Part shown: in pieces, positions 30,338-40,464 of the stretch
Layout of the letters: the number at the start of each line of letters is the position of its first letter
Numbering within the stretch: the stretch's first letter is position 1
Assembly (NCBI GenBank): GCA_026002875.1
Contig: BPGE01000001.1
Location: 3,100,001 to 3,164,000, forward strand
DNA: 64,000 nucleotides
From: Bryobacteraceae bacterium
Lineage (GTDB): Bacteria > Acidobacteriota > Terriglobia > Bryobacterales > Bryobacteraceae
Direction of reading: 5' to 3'
The notes under the pieces: model-generated
What the model was told of the DNA's origin: nothing
The model's input: the letters and a program-made list of their open reading frames with translations, nothing else
The model's database searches: none
Program-made: the position numbers and the translations under genes

Positions 30338-31180
30338 TCAGGAGATGCCGGCGGCCCGGCCGGGGACGCTGGAATCTTCAGGGGCGGGAGCCATTTGCGG
30401 GGCGGCGTAGAGGCGGGCGACGGCTTCGATGACATCGGCGAGGAAGCTGGCGGCGGCCGGCCTGGACCGTGCGGCATCCTCGAGACCGCGCAGCAGCAGC
30501 CCGGAACGGCACTGGGCGAGCGGATCGTCGAGCGCCTTGCGGCCGCGGGCGGCGAAGGCGCGCAGGGAAGACTCGGCGGCTTCGAACAGCAGGCGCCGGG
30601 CCTCGATGGCGCTGAGGCCGGAGGCCCGCAACGACGCAAGGGCGGCCTCGAAAATCGGCCCCAACAGCTCGTGGGAGGCGAACAGGCCCAGCTGGAAGAG
30701 GCCCCTGCGTCCCGGAGCGAGCTCGAAGCACCGCAGATGCCCTTCCTGAAGCCAGAGCTTCGCCAGGGCTGTGGCCTTCGCATCCCCTTCGACGACGGCC
30801 AGGTCCCGGGCGCGGGCAGGAGCGGTGGCCACGGAGCATACCCTGGCTCCCGAGGAGCGCAACGCGCCAAGAGCGGAGGAGTCCAGATGCTGGCTGATCA
30901 GGGCGAAGCGGGCGCTTTTCCAGGGACCTGCGGCGAGCAGAAGCGGCAGGAGCCGTTCGAGGCCGGCGGCGTCCGAGTGCACGAGCACGAGACCGCAGCC
31001 GTGGAGATCTTCCACCGGGGCGGCGGTTCCCGCGCGGAGGGAGTTCGAGTAGCGCGTGGCCAGGCGGCGGTCCAGCGCTACGACCGGGCCGATGTGGCGC
31101 GACAGCGCCGGCCGCCGCATCAGCAGCGAGCTACTCATCCTGCCCGAGGCGATCAATCCCAACGGCTTCCACTGGCTCAT
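30338..31180 (-). CDS. Rossmann-fold protein with DUF2520 domain
   Basis: 280 residues. The N-terminal part ([38 protein letters not shown]) is a degenerate NAD(P)-type Rossmann domain. The C-terminal 120 residues ([20 protein letters not shown] onward, then [15 protein letters not shown]) match the DUF2520 helical domain that follows such folds. The ATG at 31180 is preferred because it keeps the first Rossmann strand, although it overlaps uvrB by 50 nt. The glycine motif is weak (ASGRM), so cofactor binding is unsure. Biochemical role unknown. Confidence 0.8.
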   Translation of the reverse strand: MSQWKPLGLIASGRMSSSLLMRRPALSRHIGPVVALDRRLATRYSNSLRAGTAAPVEDLHGCGLVLVHSDAAGLERLLPLLLAAGPWKSARFALISQHLDSSALGALRSSGARVCSVATAPARARDLAVVEGDAKATALAKLWLQEGHLRCFELAPGRRGLFQLGLFASHELLGPIFEAALASLRASGLSAIEARRLLFEAAESSLRAFAARGRKALDDPLAQCRSGLLLRGLEDAARSRPAAASFLADVIEAVARLYAAPQMAPAPEDSSVPGRAAGIS

Positions 31181-33164
31181 AAGGCTTCGGCGTGCGCAGC
31201 TCCCTGATACGGTCACGATACTGCGCCGCCTTCTCGAACTCAAACGCCCTGGCGGCCTCGCGCATTTTGACCTCGAGCTCGGCGATGAGGCGCTCGCGCT
31301 CCTCGGGCGTCATCGTTTCCGGAGCGCCGGGCTCTTCTTCCAGAGGCGGCGTCACGTAGTCGGCTTCGGCGATCATGGCCAGGGTCATGTCGATGGGCTT
31401 GACGATCGTCTCCGGAGTGATGCCGTGCCGCTCGTTGTATTCGATCTGGATGCGGCGGCGGCGTTCGGTTTCGTCGATGGCGCGCCGCATGCTGTCGGTC
31501 ATCACGTCGGCATAGAGGATGGCCTTGCCTTCCACGTTGCGCGCGGCGCGGCCGATGGTCTGGATGAGCGAGCCGGCGGAGCGCAGGAAGCCTTCCTTGT
31601 CGGCGTCGAGGATGGCCACGAGCGAGACTTCGGGCAGGTCGAGTCCTTCGCGGAGCAGGTTGACGCCGATCAGGACGTCAATGTCGCCGCGGCGGAGGTC
31701 GCGCAGGATCCTGACGCGGTCGAGCGTGGAGACTTCGCTGTGCATGTAGGCGCAGCGGATGCCGAGCTCGGCGTAATACTCGCGCAGGTCCTCGGCCATG
31801 CGCTTGGTGAGGGTGGTGACGAGCACGCGCTGGCCGCGGGCGACGCGGGCGCGGATTTCGCCGAGCAGATCGTCGACCTGGCCGCGGATGGGCCGGACTT
31901 CGACTTCCGGGTCGACCAGGCCCGTAGGGCGGATGATCTGTTCGACGACGACGCCGCCGGATCTGGTGAGCTCGTAGGGACCCGGCGTGGCCGAGACATA
32001 GATCGTCTGGTGGACGCGGTGCTCGAATTCTTCGAAGGTGAGCGGACGGTTGTCGAGAGCGCTGGGAAGGCGGAAGCCGTATTTGACGAGGTTTTCCTTG
32101 CGCGAGCGGTCGCCGTGGTACATGCCGCCGATCTGGGGGACGGTCTGATGGCTCTCGTCGATGATCATCAGGGCGTCCGAGGGCAGGTAGTCGAGCAGGG
32201 TGGGCGGGGGCTCGCCGGGGAGGCGCCCGCTGAAGTGGCGCGAGTAGTTCTCGATGCCGTGGCAGTAGCCGACCTGGCGGATCATTTCGAGGTCGAACAT
32301 CGTGCGCTGCCAGACGCGCTGCGCCTCGACGAGCCGCCCCTGCTTCTCGAGCTCCTTTTTCCACCAGACAAGTTCTTCCTCGATGCTGGCGAGGGCCTGC
32401 TCTTTCGTCTCCGGGCTCATGACATAGTGCGTCCTGGGGTAGACGGGCAGGCGGAGGAAACGCTCTTTGACCTGGCCGAGGAGCGGGTCGATGCGGCTGA
32501 GGTTTTCGATCTCGTCGCCCCACATCTCGATGCGGAAGGCGTCGTCCTCGTAGGTGGGCCAGATTTCGATGACGTCGCCGCGGACGCGGAACGTTCCGCG
32601 GCGGAAATCCTGGTCGTTGCGCTCGTAGAGGATTTCGACCAGTTTTTCGAGGATTTTTTCCCTGGAAATGCGCTGGCCTTTTTCGAGCATGAGGAGCATG
32701 CCGTAGTAGGCCTCGGGAGAGCCGAGGCCGTAGATGCAGCTTACGCTGGCGACGATGATGCAGTCGCGGCGCTCGAAGAGGCTGCGGGTGGCCGAGAGGC
32801 GGAGCTTGTCGAGCTCGTCGTTGATGGTGGCCTCTTTTTCGATGTAGGTGTCGGTGGAGGGAATGTAGGCCTCGGGCTGGTAATAATCGTAATAACTGAC
32901 GAAGTATTCGACCGCGTTATGGGGGAAAAACGTTTTGAATTCCTGGTACAGCTGGGCGGCGAGGATCTTGTTGTGGGCCATGACGAGGGCCGGCCGGCCT
33001 GTCTCCTCGATCACCTTGGCGATGGTGAAGGTCTTGCCGCTGCCGGTGACGCCGAGCAGGACCTGGTGCTGCTCGCCGTTCTCGACGCCGCGGACGAGCC
33101 GGCGGATGGCCTCGCTCTGGTCGCCGCGGGGCCTGTAGTCGATGCCAAGCCTGTACGCGCTCAT
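31131..33164 (-). CDS. uvrB: Excinuclease ABC subunit B
   Basis: Helicase-like damage-verification subunit of nucleotide excision repair, working with UvrA and UvrC. 677 residues from the ATG at 33164; the open frame runs further upstream but overlaps the YihY gene. Walker [15 protein letters not shown], the beta-hairpin [20 protein letters not shown], the DEAD-like [11 protein letters not shown], and a C-terminal UVR motif ([20 protein letters not shown]) are all present. The start overlaps the YihY stop as ATGA. Confidence 0.97.
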   Translation of the reverse strand: MSAYRLGIDYRPRGDQSEAIRRLVRGVENGEQHQVLLGVTGSGKTFTIAKVIEETGRPALVMAHNKILAAQLYQEFKTFFPHNAVEYFVSYYDYYQPEAYIPSTDTYIEKEATINDELDKLRLSATRSLFERRDCIIVASVSCIYGLGSPEAYYGMLLMLEKGQRISREKILEKLVEILYERNDQDFRRGTFRVRGDVIEIWPTYEDDAFRIEMWGDEIENLSRIDPLLGQVKERFLRLPVYPRTHYVMSPETKEQALASIEEELVWWKKELEKQGRLVEAQRVWQRTMFDLEMIRQVGYCHGIENYSRHFSGRLPGEPPPTLLDYLPSDALMIIDESHQTVPQIGGMYHGDRSRKENLVKYGFRLPSALDNRPLTFEEFEHRVHQTIYVSATPGPYELTRSGGVVVEQIIRPTGLVDPEVEVRPIRGQVDDLLGEIRARVARGQRVLVTTLTKRMAEDLREYYAELGIRCAYMHSEVSTLDRVRILRDLRRGDIDVLIGVNLLREGLDLPEVSLVAILDADKEGFLRSAGSLIQTIGRAARNVEGKAILYADVMTDSMRRAIDETERRRRIQIEYNERHGITPETIVKPIDMTLAMIAEADYVTPPLEEEPGAPETMTPEERERLIAELEVKMREAARAFEFEKAAQYRDRIRELRTPKPYEPVEAVGIDRLGQDE

Positions 33165-33991
33165 CGTTTTTCCGAAATGACGTTGAATTCGCAGCCGAGA
33201 ATCGCCGTCAGGGCGAGCAGGTACATCCAGACGCAGAGGGCGATGACGGCGCCGATGCTCCCGTAGAGGACATTGTAATCGGCGATGTTGCGGACGTACC
33301 AGGCGAAGCCTGCAGTGAGGAGGAACCACAGCGCCGTGGCGAGGAACGCCCCCGGCCAGATGCGCCGGCGGCGGCCGCGCTCCGGCCCGAAGTAGTACAG
33401 AAGCGCGGCGACGGCGACCATCGAGCCCGAGGCGAGCGCGTAGCGCAGCAGCGCGCCGAGCAGGCGCACGCCGCCCTGGAGGCTCTCGCCGGCTTCGAGG
33501 ACGCCAAGCCAGTGGAGGAGCTGATTTTCCACGCGGTCGCCGAAAATGATCAGCGCCGTGGCGCCGACGACGGGTAGCAGGGAGACAAGGACGAGCCAGA
33601 GCGCCACGAGCCGCGTGGCGATGACGCCGCGGCTTCCCTGGCGGCCGTGGGCGGCGTTGAACGCCTCCATCAGGCTGACCATGACGCCGGACGCCGCCCA
33701 CAGCGAAAGCAGTCCGGCGGCGATGGGCAGCGCGAGCGGGCGGGATCCGCGCTGGGCTACATAGTAGCGGATCAATTCCTCGACGCCAGGCGGGGCGACA
33801 CGGAACAGCATGGCGGTGATGCGGCGGCTGACCGCCTCGGCGTTCATGTGGACGAGCACCGCCGTGGTCGTGGTGAGAACGGGAAAGAACGAGAGCAGCG
33901 CGGAATAGGCCGCGCCTTTGGCATAGCCCAGAGCCCCGTGCCGGTAAGCGCCCGCCACCGCCCGCCCCAGCCTGGCGAAAAAACGTGCCAT
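33161..33991 (-). CDS. YihY/BrkB-family inner membrane protein
   Basis: 276 residues, about six membrane spans. [20 protein letters not shown] is the diagnostic first span of the YihY (formerly RNase BN) family, and the C-terminal [20 protein letters not shown] is also typical. The family is widespread and its transport or envelope role is unresolved. The stop overlaps the uvrB start by four bases, so translation is coupled. Confidence 0.9.
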   Translation of the reverse strand: MARFFARLGRAVAGAYRHGALGYAKGAAYSALLSFFPVLTTTTAVLVHMNAEAVSRRITAMLFRVAPPGVEELIRYYVAQRGSRPLALPIAAGLLSLWAASGVMVSLMEAFNAAHGRQGSRGVIATRLVALWLVLVSLLPVVGATALIIFGDRVENQLLHWLGVLEAGESLQGGVRLLGALLRYALASGSMVAVAALLYYFGPERGRRRRIWPGAFLATALWFLLTAGFAWYVRNIADYNVLYGSIGAVIALCVWMYLLALTAILGCEFNVISEKR

Positions 33992-34081
33992 GGCACTTTC
34001 TTAATTATCCCAGAACGGGGGCATGCAAAAAACGCTTGGCGGCGGAATTCAGATGGGCGAATATGAAAATGGGAGGTGGCG

Positions 34082-35875
34082 ATGCCCCTTTTGTTCGCCC
34101 TGTTTCTTGTTGCCTCGTCCTGCGCGGCGCAATCGCTGGCCGGGCCGGTTTCGCTGCTTGGCGCAGATGCGGGCGCGGCGTTCCGCTATACCGGACCAAC
34201 GGCGGGCGCGGCGAGCGGCGCGGCCGAGTGGGTGGCAGTGGACAACATGCCGTTCACGCACGCCTGGCGGCTGCGCACGATTTCGCTGCCGGAGAGCGGA
34301 GGCAACGAGTGGGACCTGCGGATCCGCGCCCGCGGCGCCGCGGCCGTATCGGCAGGGGACAAGATCCTGGCCGAGTTCTGGATGCGCTGCGTGGAGCCTG
34401 AAAACGGCGACTGCATTCTGCGGCTGAACGTGGAGCGGGACGGCTCGCCGTGGACGAAATCGATCAGCACGCCTTATCCGGTGGGACGCGAGTGGCGGCG
34501 GTTCCGGGTTCTGTTCGATATGCGGGAGAGCTACGCCGCGGGTGGCTACATGATCGATTTCTGGATGGGCCAGCAGGTGCAGACGGCGGAAGTGGGCGGG
34601 ATTTCGCTGCTGAATTACGGGCCGCAGGCCACGCCTGAGGCACTCGGCCTGGACCGGTTTTATGAGGGAGCGGCCGCGGACGCCGCCTGGCGGATCGCCG
34701 CCGAAGAGCGGATCGAAGAGATCCGCAAGGCGGGCATGATTATTGTGGCGGTGACGCCGGATGGGGAGCCGATTGAAGGCGCCGAGATCCGGGCGAAGCT
34801 GAAGCGGCACGCCTTCGGGTGGGGCACGGCCGTGGCCGCCTCGCGCCTTCTCGGCACGGGGCCGGACAGCGAGCGCTACCGCAACTTCATCCGCGAGAAC
34901 TTCAACATGGCGGTGCTCGAAAACGACCTGAAGTGGGGCCCGTGGGAGGAGAACCGGAACCGCGCGATGAACGCGCTGCGCTGGCTGCATGAAAACGGGA
35001 TCACGTGGATCCGCGGGCACAATCTCGTGTGGCCGGGCTGGCGGTGGATGCCGAACGACGTGCGCAACCTGGCGGACAATCCCGAAGCCCTGCGGCAGCG
35101 GATTCTGGACCGCATCCGGGACGCAGCCACGGCCACGCGCGGGCTGGTGGTGCACTGGGACGTCGTGAACGAGCCGGTGGCCGAGCGGGACGTGCTCAAC
35201 ATCCTGGGCGACGAGGTGATGGCGGACTGGTTCCGCGCGGCGAAGGAGTGCGATCCCGAGTCGAGGATGTTCATCAACGAATACGACATTCTGGCGGCGA
35301 ACGGTTCCAACCTGCGGAAGCAGAACGCGTATTACCGCATGATCGAGATGCTGTTGAAGCTCGAGGCGCCGGTAGAGGGCATCGGCTTCCAGGGCCACTT
35401 CGACACGGCGACGCCTCCGGAACGGATGCTGGAGATCCTCGACCGCTTCGCGCGGCTGGGCCTGCCCGTCGCGATCACGGAATACGATTTCGCCACGCCC
35501 GATGAAGAGTTGCAGGCGCAGTTCACGCGCGACCTGATGATCCTCGCCTTCAGCCATCCGGCGGTTTCGGACTTCCTGATGTGGGGCTTCTGGGAGGGGA
35601 GCCACTGGAAGCCGCTGGGCGCCATGATCCGGCGCGACTGGAGCGAGAAGCCGATGTACCGCGTCTGGCGAGAGCTGATCTTCGAGCGCTGGCAGACGGA
35701 TGAAACGGGCGTGACGCCCTATCACGGCGCCATTTATGTGAGAGGGTTCAAAGGGGACTACGAGATCACCGTCAAGGCGGGCGAGCAGGAAGTCCGCGTG
35801 CCGTACACGCTGAAAGAAGACGGCCAGGTGCTGTGGGTGACGGTGGGCGGGGCTTCTGAAGAGCAGGCGCCGTAA
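34082..35875 (+). CDS. Exported GH10 endo-1,4-beta-xylanase
   Basis: Glycoside hydrolase cleaving internal beta-1,4 bonds of xylan. 597 residues from the ATG at 34082 with GGGAGG five bases upstream. A signal peptide (about 1-19, ending SSCAAQS) is followed by a beta-rich, CBM-like domain to about residue 190. The GH10 barrel then has FGWGTAVAAS, ENDLKWGPWEENRN, IRGHNLVWPGW, the acid/base Glu364 in HWDVVNEPV and the nucleophile Glu467 in AITEYDF. A short beta domain closes the protein. Its presence implies extracellular plant-polymer degradation. Confidence 0.93.
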   Translation: MPLLFALFLVASSCAAQSLAGPVSLLGADAGAAFRYTGPTAGAASGAAEWVAVDNMPFTHAWRLRTISLPESGGNEWDLRIRARGAAAVSAGDKILAEFWMRCVEPENGDCILRLNVERDGSPWTKSISTPYPVGREWRRFRVLFDMRESYAAGGYMIDFWMGQQVQTAEVGGISLLNYGPQATPEALGLDRFYEGAAADAAWRIAAEERIEEIRKAGMIIVAVTPDGEPIEGAEIRAKLKRHAFGWGTAVAASRLLGTGPDSERYRNFIRENFNMAVLENDLKWGPWEENRNRAMNALRWLHENGITWIRGHNLVWPGWRWMPNDVRNLADNPEALRQRILDRIRDAATATRGLVVHWDVVNEPVAERDVLNILGDEVMADWFRAAKECDPESRMFINEYDILAANGSNLRKQNAYYRMIEMLLKLEAPVEGIGFQGHFDTATPPERMLEILDRFARLGLPVAITEYDFATPDEELQAQFTRDLMILAFSHPAVSDFLMWGFWEGSHWKPLGAMIRRDWSEKPMYRVWRELIFERWQTDETGVTPYHGAIYVRGFKGDYEITVKAGEQEVRVPYTLKEDGQVLWVTVGGASEEQAP

Positions 35876-35928
35876 AGGAGCGGCGCAGAGCAGGCGCGGC
35901 GCCGCGGGGGCCGGATATACTGCCGTGC

Positions 35929-37143
35929 ATGCGGCACCTGCTGATTCCCTGCCTTGCGCTGGCTTCCCTCTGCGCGCAGCCTCTTCCTGTTTCCACGCCT
36001 GAAAAAGAGGGCTTCTCGGCGGAGCGGCTCGGCCGGATGCACCGGTATTTCGAGAACCTGACGAAGACCGGAGAGCGGCCTGGCGCGATCACGCTGATCG
36101 TGCGCAACGGGCGCATCGTGGACTGGCGCACGTTCGGGCTGCGCGATGTCGAGAACAATCTGCCGATGGAGAAGGACACGATCGTCCACATCTACTCGAT
36201 GACGAAGCCGGTGACGTCCGTGGCCGTGATGATGCTGGTGGAGGAGGGCAGGCTGGCGCTGGACGACCGGGTGGACAAGTTCATTCCCGAGTTCAAGGGG
36301 ATGAAGGTGTACAAGGGCGGCACGGTAGAGCGGCCGGAGCTGGAGGACGCGGCGCGGCCGATCACGGTGAAGCACCTGCTGACGCACACGAGCGGGCTGA
36401 GCTACGGCTGGGGCAACGACAACGTCTCCGCGATGTACCGCAAGGCCGACCCGCTGGGCGCGCCGAGCCTGAAAGAGTTCATCGGCAGGCTGGTGAAACT
36501 GCCGCTGGCGTTCCAGCCGGGCGAGCGCTACGAGTATTCGATGTCGATCGACGTGCTGGGCTACCTTGTGGAGGTCGTCTCCGGCGAGCCGTTCGATCAG
36601 TTCGTGGAGAAGCGGATCACGGGGCCGCTGAAGATGAACGACACGCATTTCAGACTGCCGGAGGCGAAGCGGGCGCGGCTGGCGAAGATCTACTCTCGGC
36701 GCGAGGGGAAGCTGACGGCGCAGCGCGGCCTGCAGACGGGAGGCGTTCCGTATGGCGGAATGGCGCTCTATTCCACGATCGGCGACTATGCGCGGTTCGC
36801 GCAGATGCTGGTGAACGGCGGGCATCTCGACGGAGTGCGCCTGCTGGGGCGGAAGACGGTGGATCTGATGATGATGAACCATCTGGGCGGGCTGTCGAAG
36901 CCGACGATCGGCGGCGATGATTCGGCGGGATTCGGGCTGGGCGGAGCGGTGCGGATCGATCCGGCGAAATCGGGCCGTCCGGGCACGGAAGGACTCTTTG
37001 GCTGGGACGGGGCGGCTTCGACATATTTCCGGGTGGACCGGACAGAGAAGCTGGCGATGCTGCTGTTTTTGCAGTGGATGCCCTTCGATCAGCCTACGCT
37101 GAACCTGTACGAGACCCTGGTGTACCAGGCTCTGGTGGATTGA
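35929..37143 (+). CDS. Exported serine hydrolase of the beta-lactamase (class C) fold
   Basis: 404 residues with a short signal peptide (LLIPCLALASLCAQ). The S-x-x-K motif is Ser90-Met-Thr-Lys93 in HIYSMTKPVTS, and the second catalytic Tyr lies in GERYEYSMS. HLLTHTSGLSYGWG is typical of the EstB/PBP-type esterases in this family. These are esterases or D-amino peptidases far more often than resistance enzymes; the substrate is unknown. It begins 53 bp after the xylanase and could be cotranscribed, perhaps removing ester groups from xylan (inference). Confidence 0.9.
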   Translation: MRHLLIPCLALASLCAQPLPVSTPEKEGFSAERLGRMHRYFENLTKTGERPGAITLIVRNGRIVDWRTFGLRDVENNLPMEKDTIVHIYSMTKPVTSVAVMMLVEEGRLALDDRVDKFIPEFKGMKVYKGGTVERPELEDAARPITVKHLLTHTSGLSYGWGNDNVSAMYRKADPLGAPSLKEFIGRLVKLPLAFQPGERYEYSMSIDVLGYLVEVVSGEPFDQFVEKRITGPLKMNDTHFRLPEAKRARLAKIYSRREGKLTAQRGLQTGGVPYGGMALYSTIGDYARFAQMLVNGGHLDGVRLLGRKTVDLMMMNHLGGLSKPTIGGDDSAGFGLGGAVRIDPAKSGRPGTEGLFGWDGAASTYFRVDRTEKLAMLLFLQWMPFDQPTLNLYETLVYQALVD

Positions 37144-37223
37144 TCCTGGCGGGGCGGTGTTCGCTGTTTCTTCGGGCCGGTTCGCCGGGTTGAGACAGAC
37201 GGCGCGCGCGAGGCGCAAAAGTA

Positions 37224-37288
37224 ACAGGATCTTCATGTGCGTGCGCTAATCTATCTACGAGTGCGGCCTCTGGCCGTCCGAATCCTGT
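37224..37288 (+). promoter_or_regulatory. Inverted-repeat leader element before the TonB-dependent receptor
   Basis: ACAGGAT (37224-37230) and ATCCTGT (37282-37288) form a perfect 7-bp inverted repeat. Between them CGGCC-TCT-GGCCG can fold as a small hairpin. The element ends about 30 bases before the start codon of the receptor. A TAATCT in the interval may be a -10, but no partner -35 is convincing. A role in controlling receptor expression is inference. Confidence 0.3.
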
Positions 37289-37319
37289 CTCACAATCCAC
37301 GACGAGGACAAGGCACTGT

Positions 37320-40300
37320 ATGAACCGATATCTCCGCTTTGGAGTTGTACTCCTGCTCTGCGCGCTGGCGGCGTGGGGGCAGGCGGATGCGAACAAGGCT
37401 CAGTTGTCCGGCACGATTCTGGACCCGAACGGGGCGGTCGTGCCGAATGCTTCAGTGAAGATCCGGAACATCGCCACTGGTCTGCAGCGCGATTTGCGGT
37501 CGAACGAAGTCGGCCAGTTCCGAGCCGTGCAGCTGGACCCTGGCCGGTATGAACTGGTGGCCGAGAGCGCGGGCTTCGCGGCGACGACGCTGACGGGCAT
37601 CGAGCTGGGCGTTGGCGCTGCGGTGAACCTGAACGTGACGCTGCAGCTGCAGGCGACGACGCAGTCGATTGAAGTGGCGGACACGATGATCAACGTGGCG
37701 CTGCCGGCGCCGAGCGTCATGGTGGGCGAGCGGGCGATCGAGAACATGCCGATCAACGGCCGGCGGTTCCAGGACTTCGCGTCGCTGACGCCGACCGTGC
37801 AGGTGGAGCCGACGCGCGGACAGCTGTCTTTCGCCGGCCAGCGCGGCATCAACGGCAACATCATGGTGGACGGGGCGGACTACAACCAGCCCTTTTTCGG
37901 CGGCATCCGCGGCGGCGAGAGGTCGAATTTCAACTTCACGATCCCGCAGGGCGCCATCCAGGAATTCCAGGCCGTCAGCTCGGGCTACGCGGCCGAATAC
38001 GGCCGGTCGACCGGCGGCGTGCTGAACGTGATCACGAAGAGCGGCACCAATGACGTTCACGGCGGCGCGTTTTATCAGAACCGCGACCGGCGCTGGAGCG
38101 CCGACAACCCGATCTTCAAGCGCCAGCCCTCGGAATCGCTGCAGCAGATGGGCGGCAACGTGGGCGGTCCGGTGATCCGCGACCGGATGTTCTTCTTCGG
38201 CGCGGCGGAGCACCAGCGTGCCAACACGCCGGCGCAGGTGATCTTCACGGCGCTGCAGGGCATCACGCCGAACGCGGCCACGCAGGAGGCGTTCAATTTC
38301 TTCAAGGGGCTCGAGCAGGACTTCAAGCGCGAGAACCGCGCCACGGCGCTGACGGGCAAGATGGACTACGCGTTCGCCGCGGGCCACCGGCTGACGCTGC
38401 GGTACAACCATTCGCGCTCGAACGAGCCGAACTCGGTGACGGTGGGCGGCGCGCTGAACCCGTTCACGAACCTGGCGCTGTCGAACGAAGGCGAGGAGAT
38501 CAACCGCACGCACTTCGGCACGGTGCAGTACACGCACCTGTTTTCGCCGCGCGTGGTGAACGACCTGAAGTTCAGCCAGTCGTACGAAATCCGGCCGCGG
38601 CTGTCGAACTCGGCGCTGCCGACGGTGGCGGCGGGCGTGATCGGCACGTACGGAGCGCGGAGCTTCCTGCCGACGACGCAGGACGACTACCGGACGCAGA
38701 TCACCGACTCGCTGACGGTTCTGGCGGGGCGGCACAGCCTGAAATTCGGGATGGATCTCAGTTTCCTGAGCACGGCGCAGCTGTTCGGGTTCAACCAGTT
38801 CGGCGCGTTCTCGTTCCAGAACACGGCCGACATCGCCGGCATCCTGGACATTTTGGGCACGGGCGGCGCGGTGGCGAACCGGTTCGACCATCCGGGCGTG
38901 ATTTACCGCCGGCAGATCGGCAACCTGCTGGCGGACTTCAACGCGAAGCAGCTGGCCGTGTTCGCGCAGGACTCCTGGCGCGTGAACAACAACCTGACGC
39001 TGGACTTCGGCCTGCGGTGGGAGGGTCAGTGGAACCCGAAGGTCGAAGCCAACAACACGACGCTCGTGAACCGCGTGAACATCGACTACCCGCTGGGGCG
39101 GCTGGACGTGACGCGGATCCAGAACAACCTGAAACAGTTCATGCCGCGCGCCGGCTTCGCGTGGACGCCGTTCACGAGCAAGCGCTCGGTGATCCGGGGC
39201 AACGGCGGCATTTTCTACGCGGCGACGCCGCTGCTGCTGTTCTCGGGTCCGACGAACAACTTCCGCACGCCGCCGGGCGACGTGAGCATCCAGATCGGGC
39301 CCTTCGCCTCGGGCAGCACGACGACGGTTTACCAGCTGCTGCGGCAGGCGGGCGTGGATCTGAATGCGTCGCAGCTGGGTTCGCTGCCGGTGATTCCGAT
39401 TGAAGCGGCCCAGCGCGCGGCTGCGCTGGCGGCCGGCGGCACGGCGCCGGATCCGCTGCTGGGCGCGGCTCTGACGATGATGTCGCCGCAGTTTTACAAC
39501 CCGCGGTCTTACCAGTGGGGCATCGGTTTCGAGCACCAGCTGACGGGCAACTGGATCGCGGGCGTGCAGTACCAGCACGTGAAGGCGGTGCATCTGCAGC
39601 GCAACCGCGACTGGAACCTGCCCGTTCCGACGGTGCGGGCGGGCGACGGGCGGCCGGTGTTCAACCGGGCGCTGCGGCCTGTGCCGCAGCAGGGCCAGTA
39701 CACGACGCGCGAAAGCAACGCGAAGTCGCTGTACCGCGCCATGGTGCTGCAGACGCAGTACCGCAGCCGCCGGTTCACGGCAGGCGCGTTCTACACGCTG
39801 TCGACCAATTACTCGGATGACGACAACGAGCGCAACGCGACGGGCATGAACGCGATGAACCCCTATGACCTGAGCAGCGAGTACCACTACTCCGACATCG
39901 ACGCCCGGCACCTGCTGTCGTCCTATGCGCTGGTGACGCTGCCGTGGGGCATCGAGGTGTCCGGCATTCTGCGCACGCGCAGCGGGCTGCCGCTGAACCC
40001 GCTCGTCGGCAACGACACCGATGGCAACGCCACGAACAACGACCGGCCGTACCAGGCCGTCGGCGTGCCGTTCAAGCGCAACTCGTTCCGCAACCGCGGC
40101 GTCGTCAACAACAACGACATCCGCATCCTGAAGAGCTTCAGCTTCGGCGAGCGCTACCGAGTGCAGCTGTCGGCGGAGTTCTTCAACCTGTTCAACCTGG
40201 ACAACGTGATTTACGCGGGGCAGGCCAACATCTACGGCCTCGGCATCAACCCGGCCACGGGCGCGGCCGCGCCTGTGGACTCCCGGTTCATGCTGCTGCG

Positions 40301-40388
40301 CAACGCGGCCGGCGACTACAACCAGCCGACGACGTCGCAGGTCGGCAATCCGTTCCAGGCCCAGTTCGGCATCCGTTTCTACTTCTGA
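37320..40388 (+). CDS. TonB-dependent receptor with N-terminal carboxypeptidase-regulatory-like domain (Oar-type)
   Basis: Outer-membrane 22-strand barrel importing large substrates with TonB energy. 1022 residues: signal peptide (about 1-20, ending AAWGQ), a CarboxypepD_reg-like beta domain (about 26-110; GTILDPNGAVVPNASVKI), a plug with SGYAAEYGRSTGGVLNVITK near residue 225, then the barrel. It ends in Phe (QFGIRFYF), the expected BAM signal. Such Oar-type receptors are expanded in Acidobacteria and usually linked to oligosaccharide or peptide uptake; the neighbouring xylanase suggests sugars, without proof. Confidence 0.95.
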   Translation: MNRYLRFGVVLLLCALAAWGQADANKAQLSGTILDPNGAVVPNASVKIRNIATGLQRDLRSNEVGQFRAVQLDPGRYELVAESAGFAATTLTGIELGVGAAVNLNVTLQLQATTQSIEVADTMINVALPAPSVMVGERAIENMPINGRRFQDFASLTPTVQVEPTRGQLSFAGQRGINGNIMVDGADYNQPFFGGIRGGERSNFNFTIPQGAIQEFQAVSSGYAAEYGRSTGGVLNVITKSGTNDVHGGAFYQNRDRRWSADNPIFKRQPSESLQQMGGNVGGPVIRDRMFFFGAAEHQRANTPAQVIFTALQGITPNAATQEAFNFFKGLEQDFKRENRATALTGKMDYAFAAGHRLTLRYNHSRSNEPNSVTVGGALNPFTNLALSNEGEEINRTHFGTVQYTHLFSPRVVNDLKFSQSYEIRPRLSNSALPTVAAGVIGTYGARSFLPTTQDDYRTQITDSLTVLAGRHSLKFGMDLSFLSTAQLFGFNQFGAFSFQNTADIAGILDILGTGGAVANRFDHPGVIYRRQIGNLLADFNAKQLAVFAQDSWRVNNNLTLDFGLRWEGQWNPKVEANNTTLVNRVNIDYPLGRLDVTRIQNNLKQFMPRAGFAWTPFTSKRSVIRGNGGIFYAATPLLLFSGPTNNFRTPPGDVSIQIGPFASGSTTTVYQLLRQAGVDLNASQLGSLPVIPIEAAQRAAALAAGGTAPDPLLGAALTMMSPQFYNPRSYQWGIGFEHQLTGNWIAGVQYQHVKAVHLQRNRDWNLPVPTVRAGDGRPVFNRALRPVPQQGQYTTRESNAKSLYRAMVLQTQYRSRRFTAGAFYTLSTNYSDDDNERNATGMNAMNPYDLSSEYHYSDIDARHLLSSYALVTLPWGIEVSGILRTRSGLPLNPLVGNDTDGNATNNDRPYQAVGVPFKRNSFRNRGVVNNNDIRILKSFSFGERYRVQLSAEFFNLFNLDNVIYAGQANIYGLGINPATGAAAPVDSRFMLLRNAAGDYNQPTTSQVGNPFQAQFGIRFYF

Positions 40389-40414
40389 TCCGGATACAAG
40401 CTGCGCCGGTGTTG

Positions 40415-40446
40415 CGGGGGCCTGCCTCAGACGGGGCGGGCCCCCG
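40415..40446 (+). terminator. Probable terminator after the TonB-dependent receptor
   Basis: CGGGGGCC (40415-40422) pairs with GGCCCCCG (40439-40446), with a further GCC/GGC pair inside. It lies 27 bases after the receptor stop codon. Only TT follows, so it may be a weak intrinsic or Rho-assisted site. Confidence 0.5.
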
Positions 40447-40464
40447 TTGCCATAATGGAGGCAG

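Noticed and set aside
35929-37143. Reading the serine hydrolase as an antibiotic-resistance beta-lactamase
   Set aside because: The SxxK and Tyr motifs are shared with esterases and peptidases, and the sequence looks like the EstB-type group, not AmpC.
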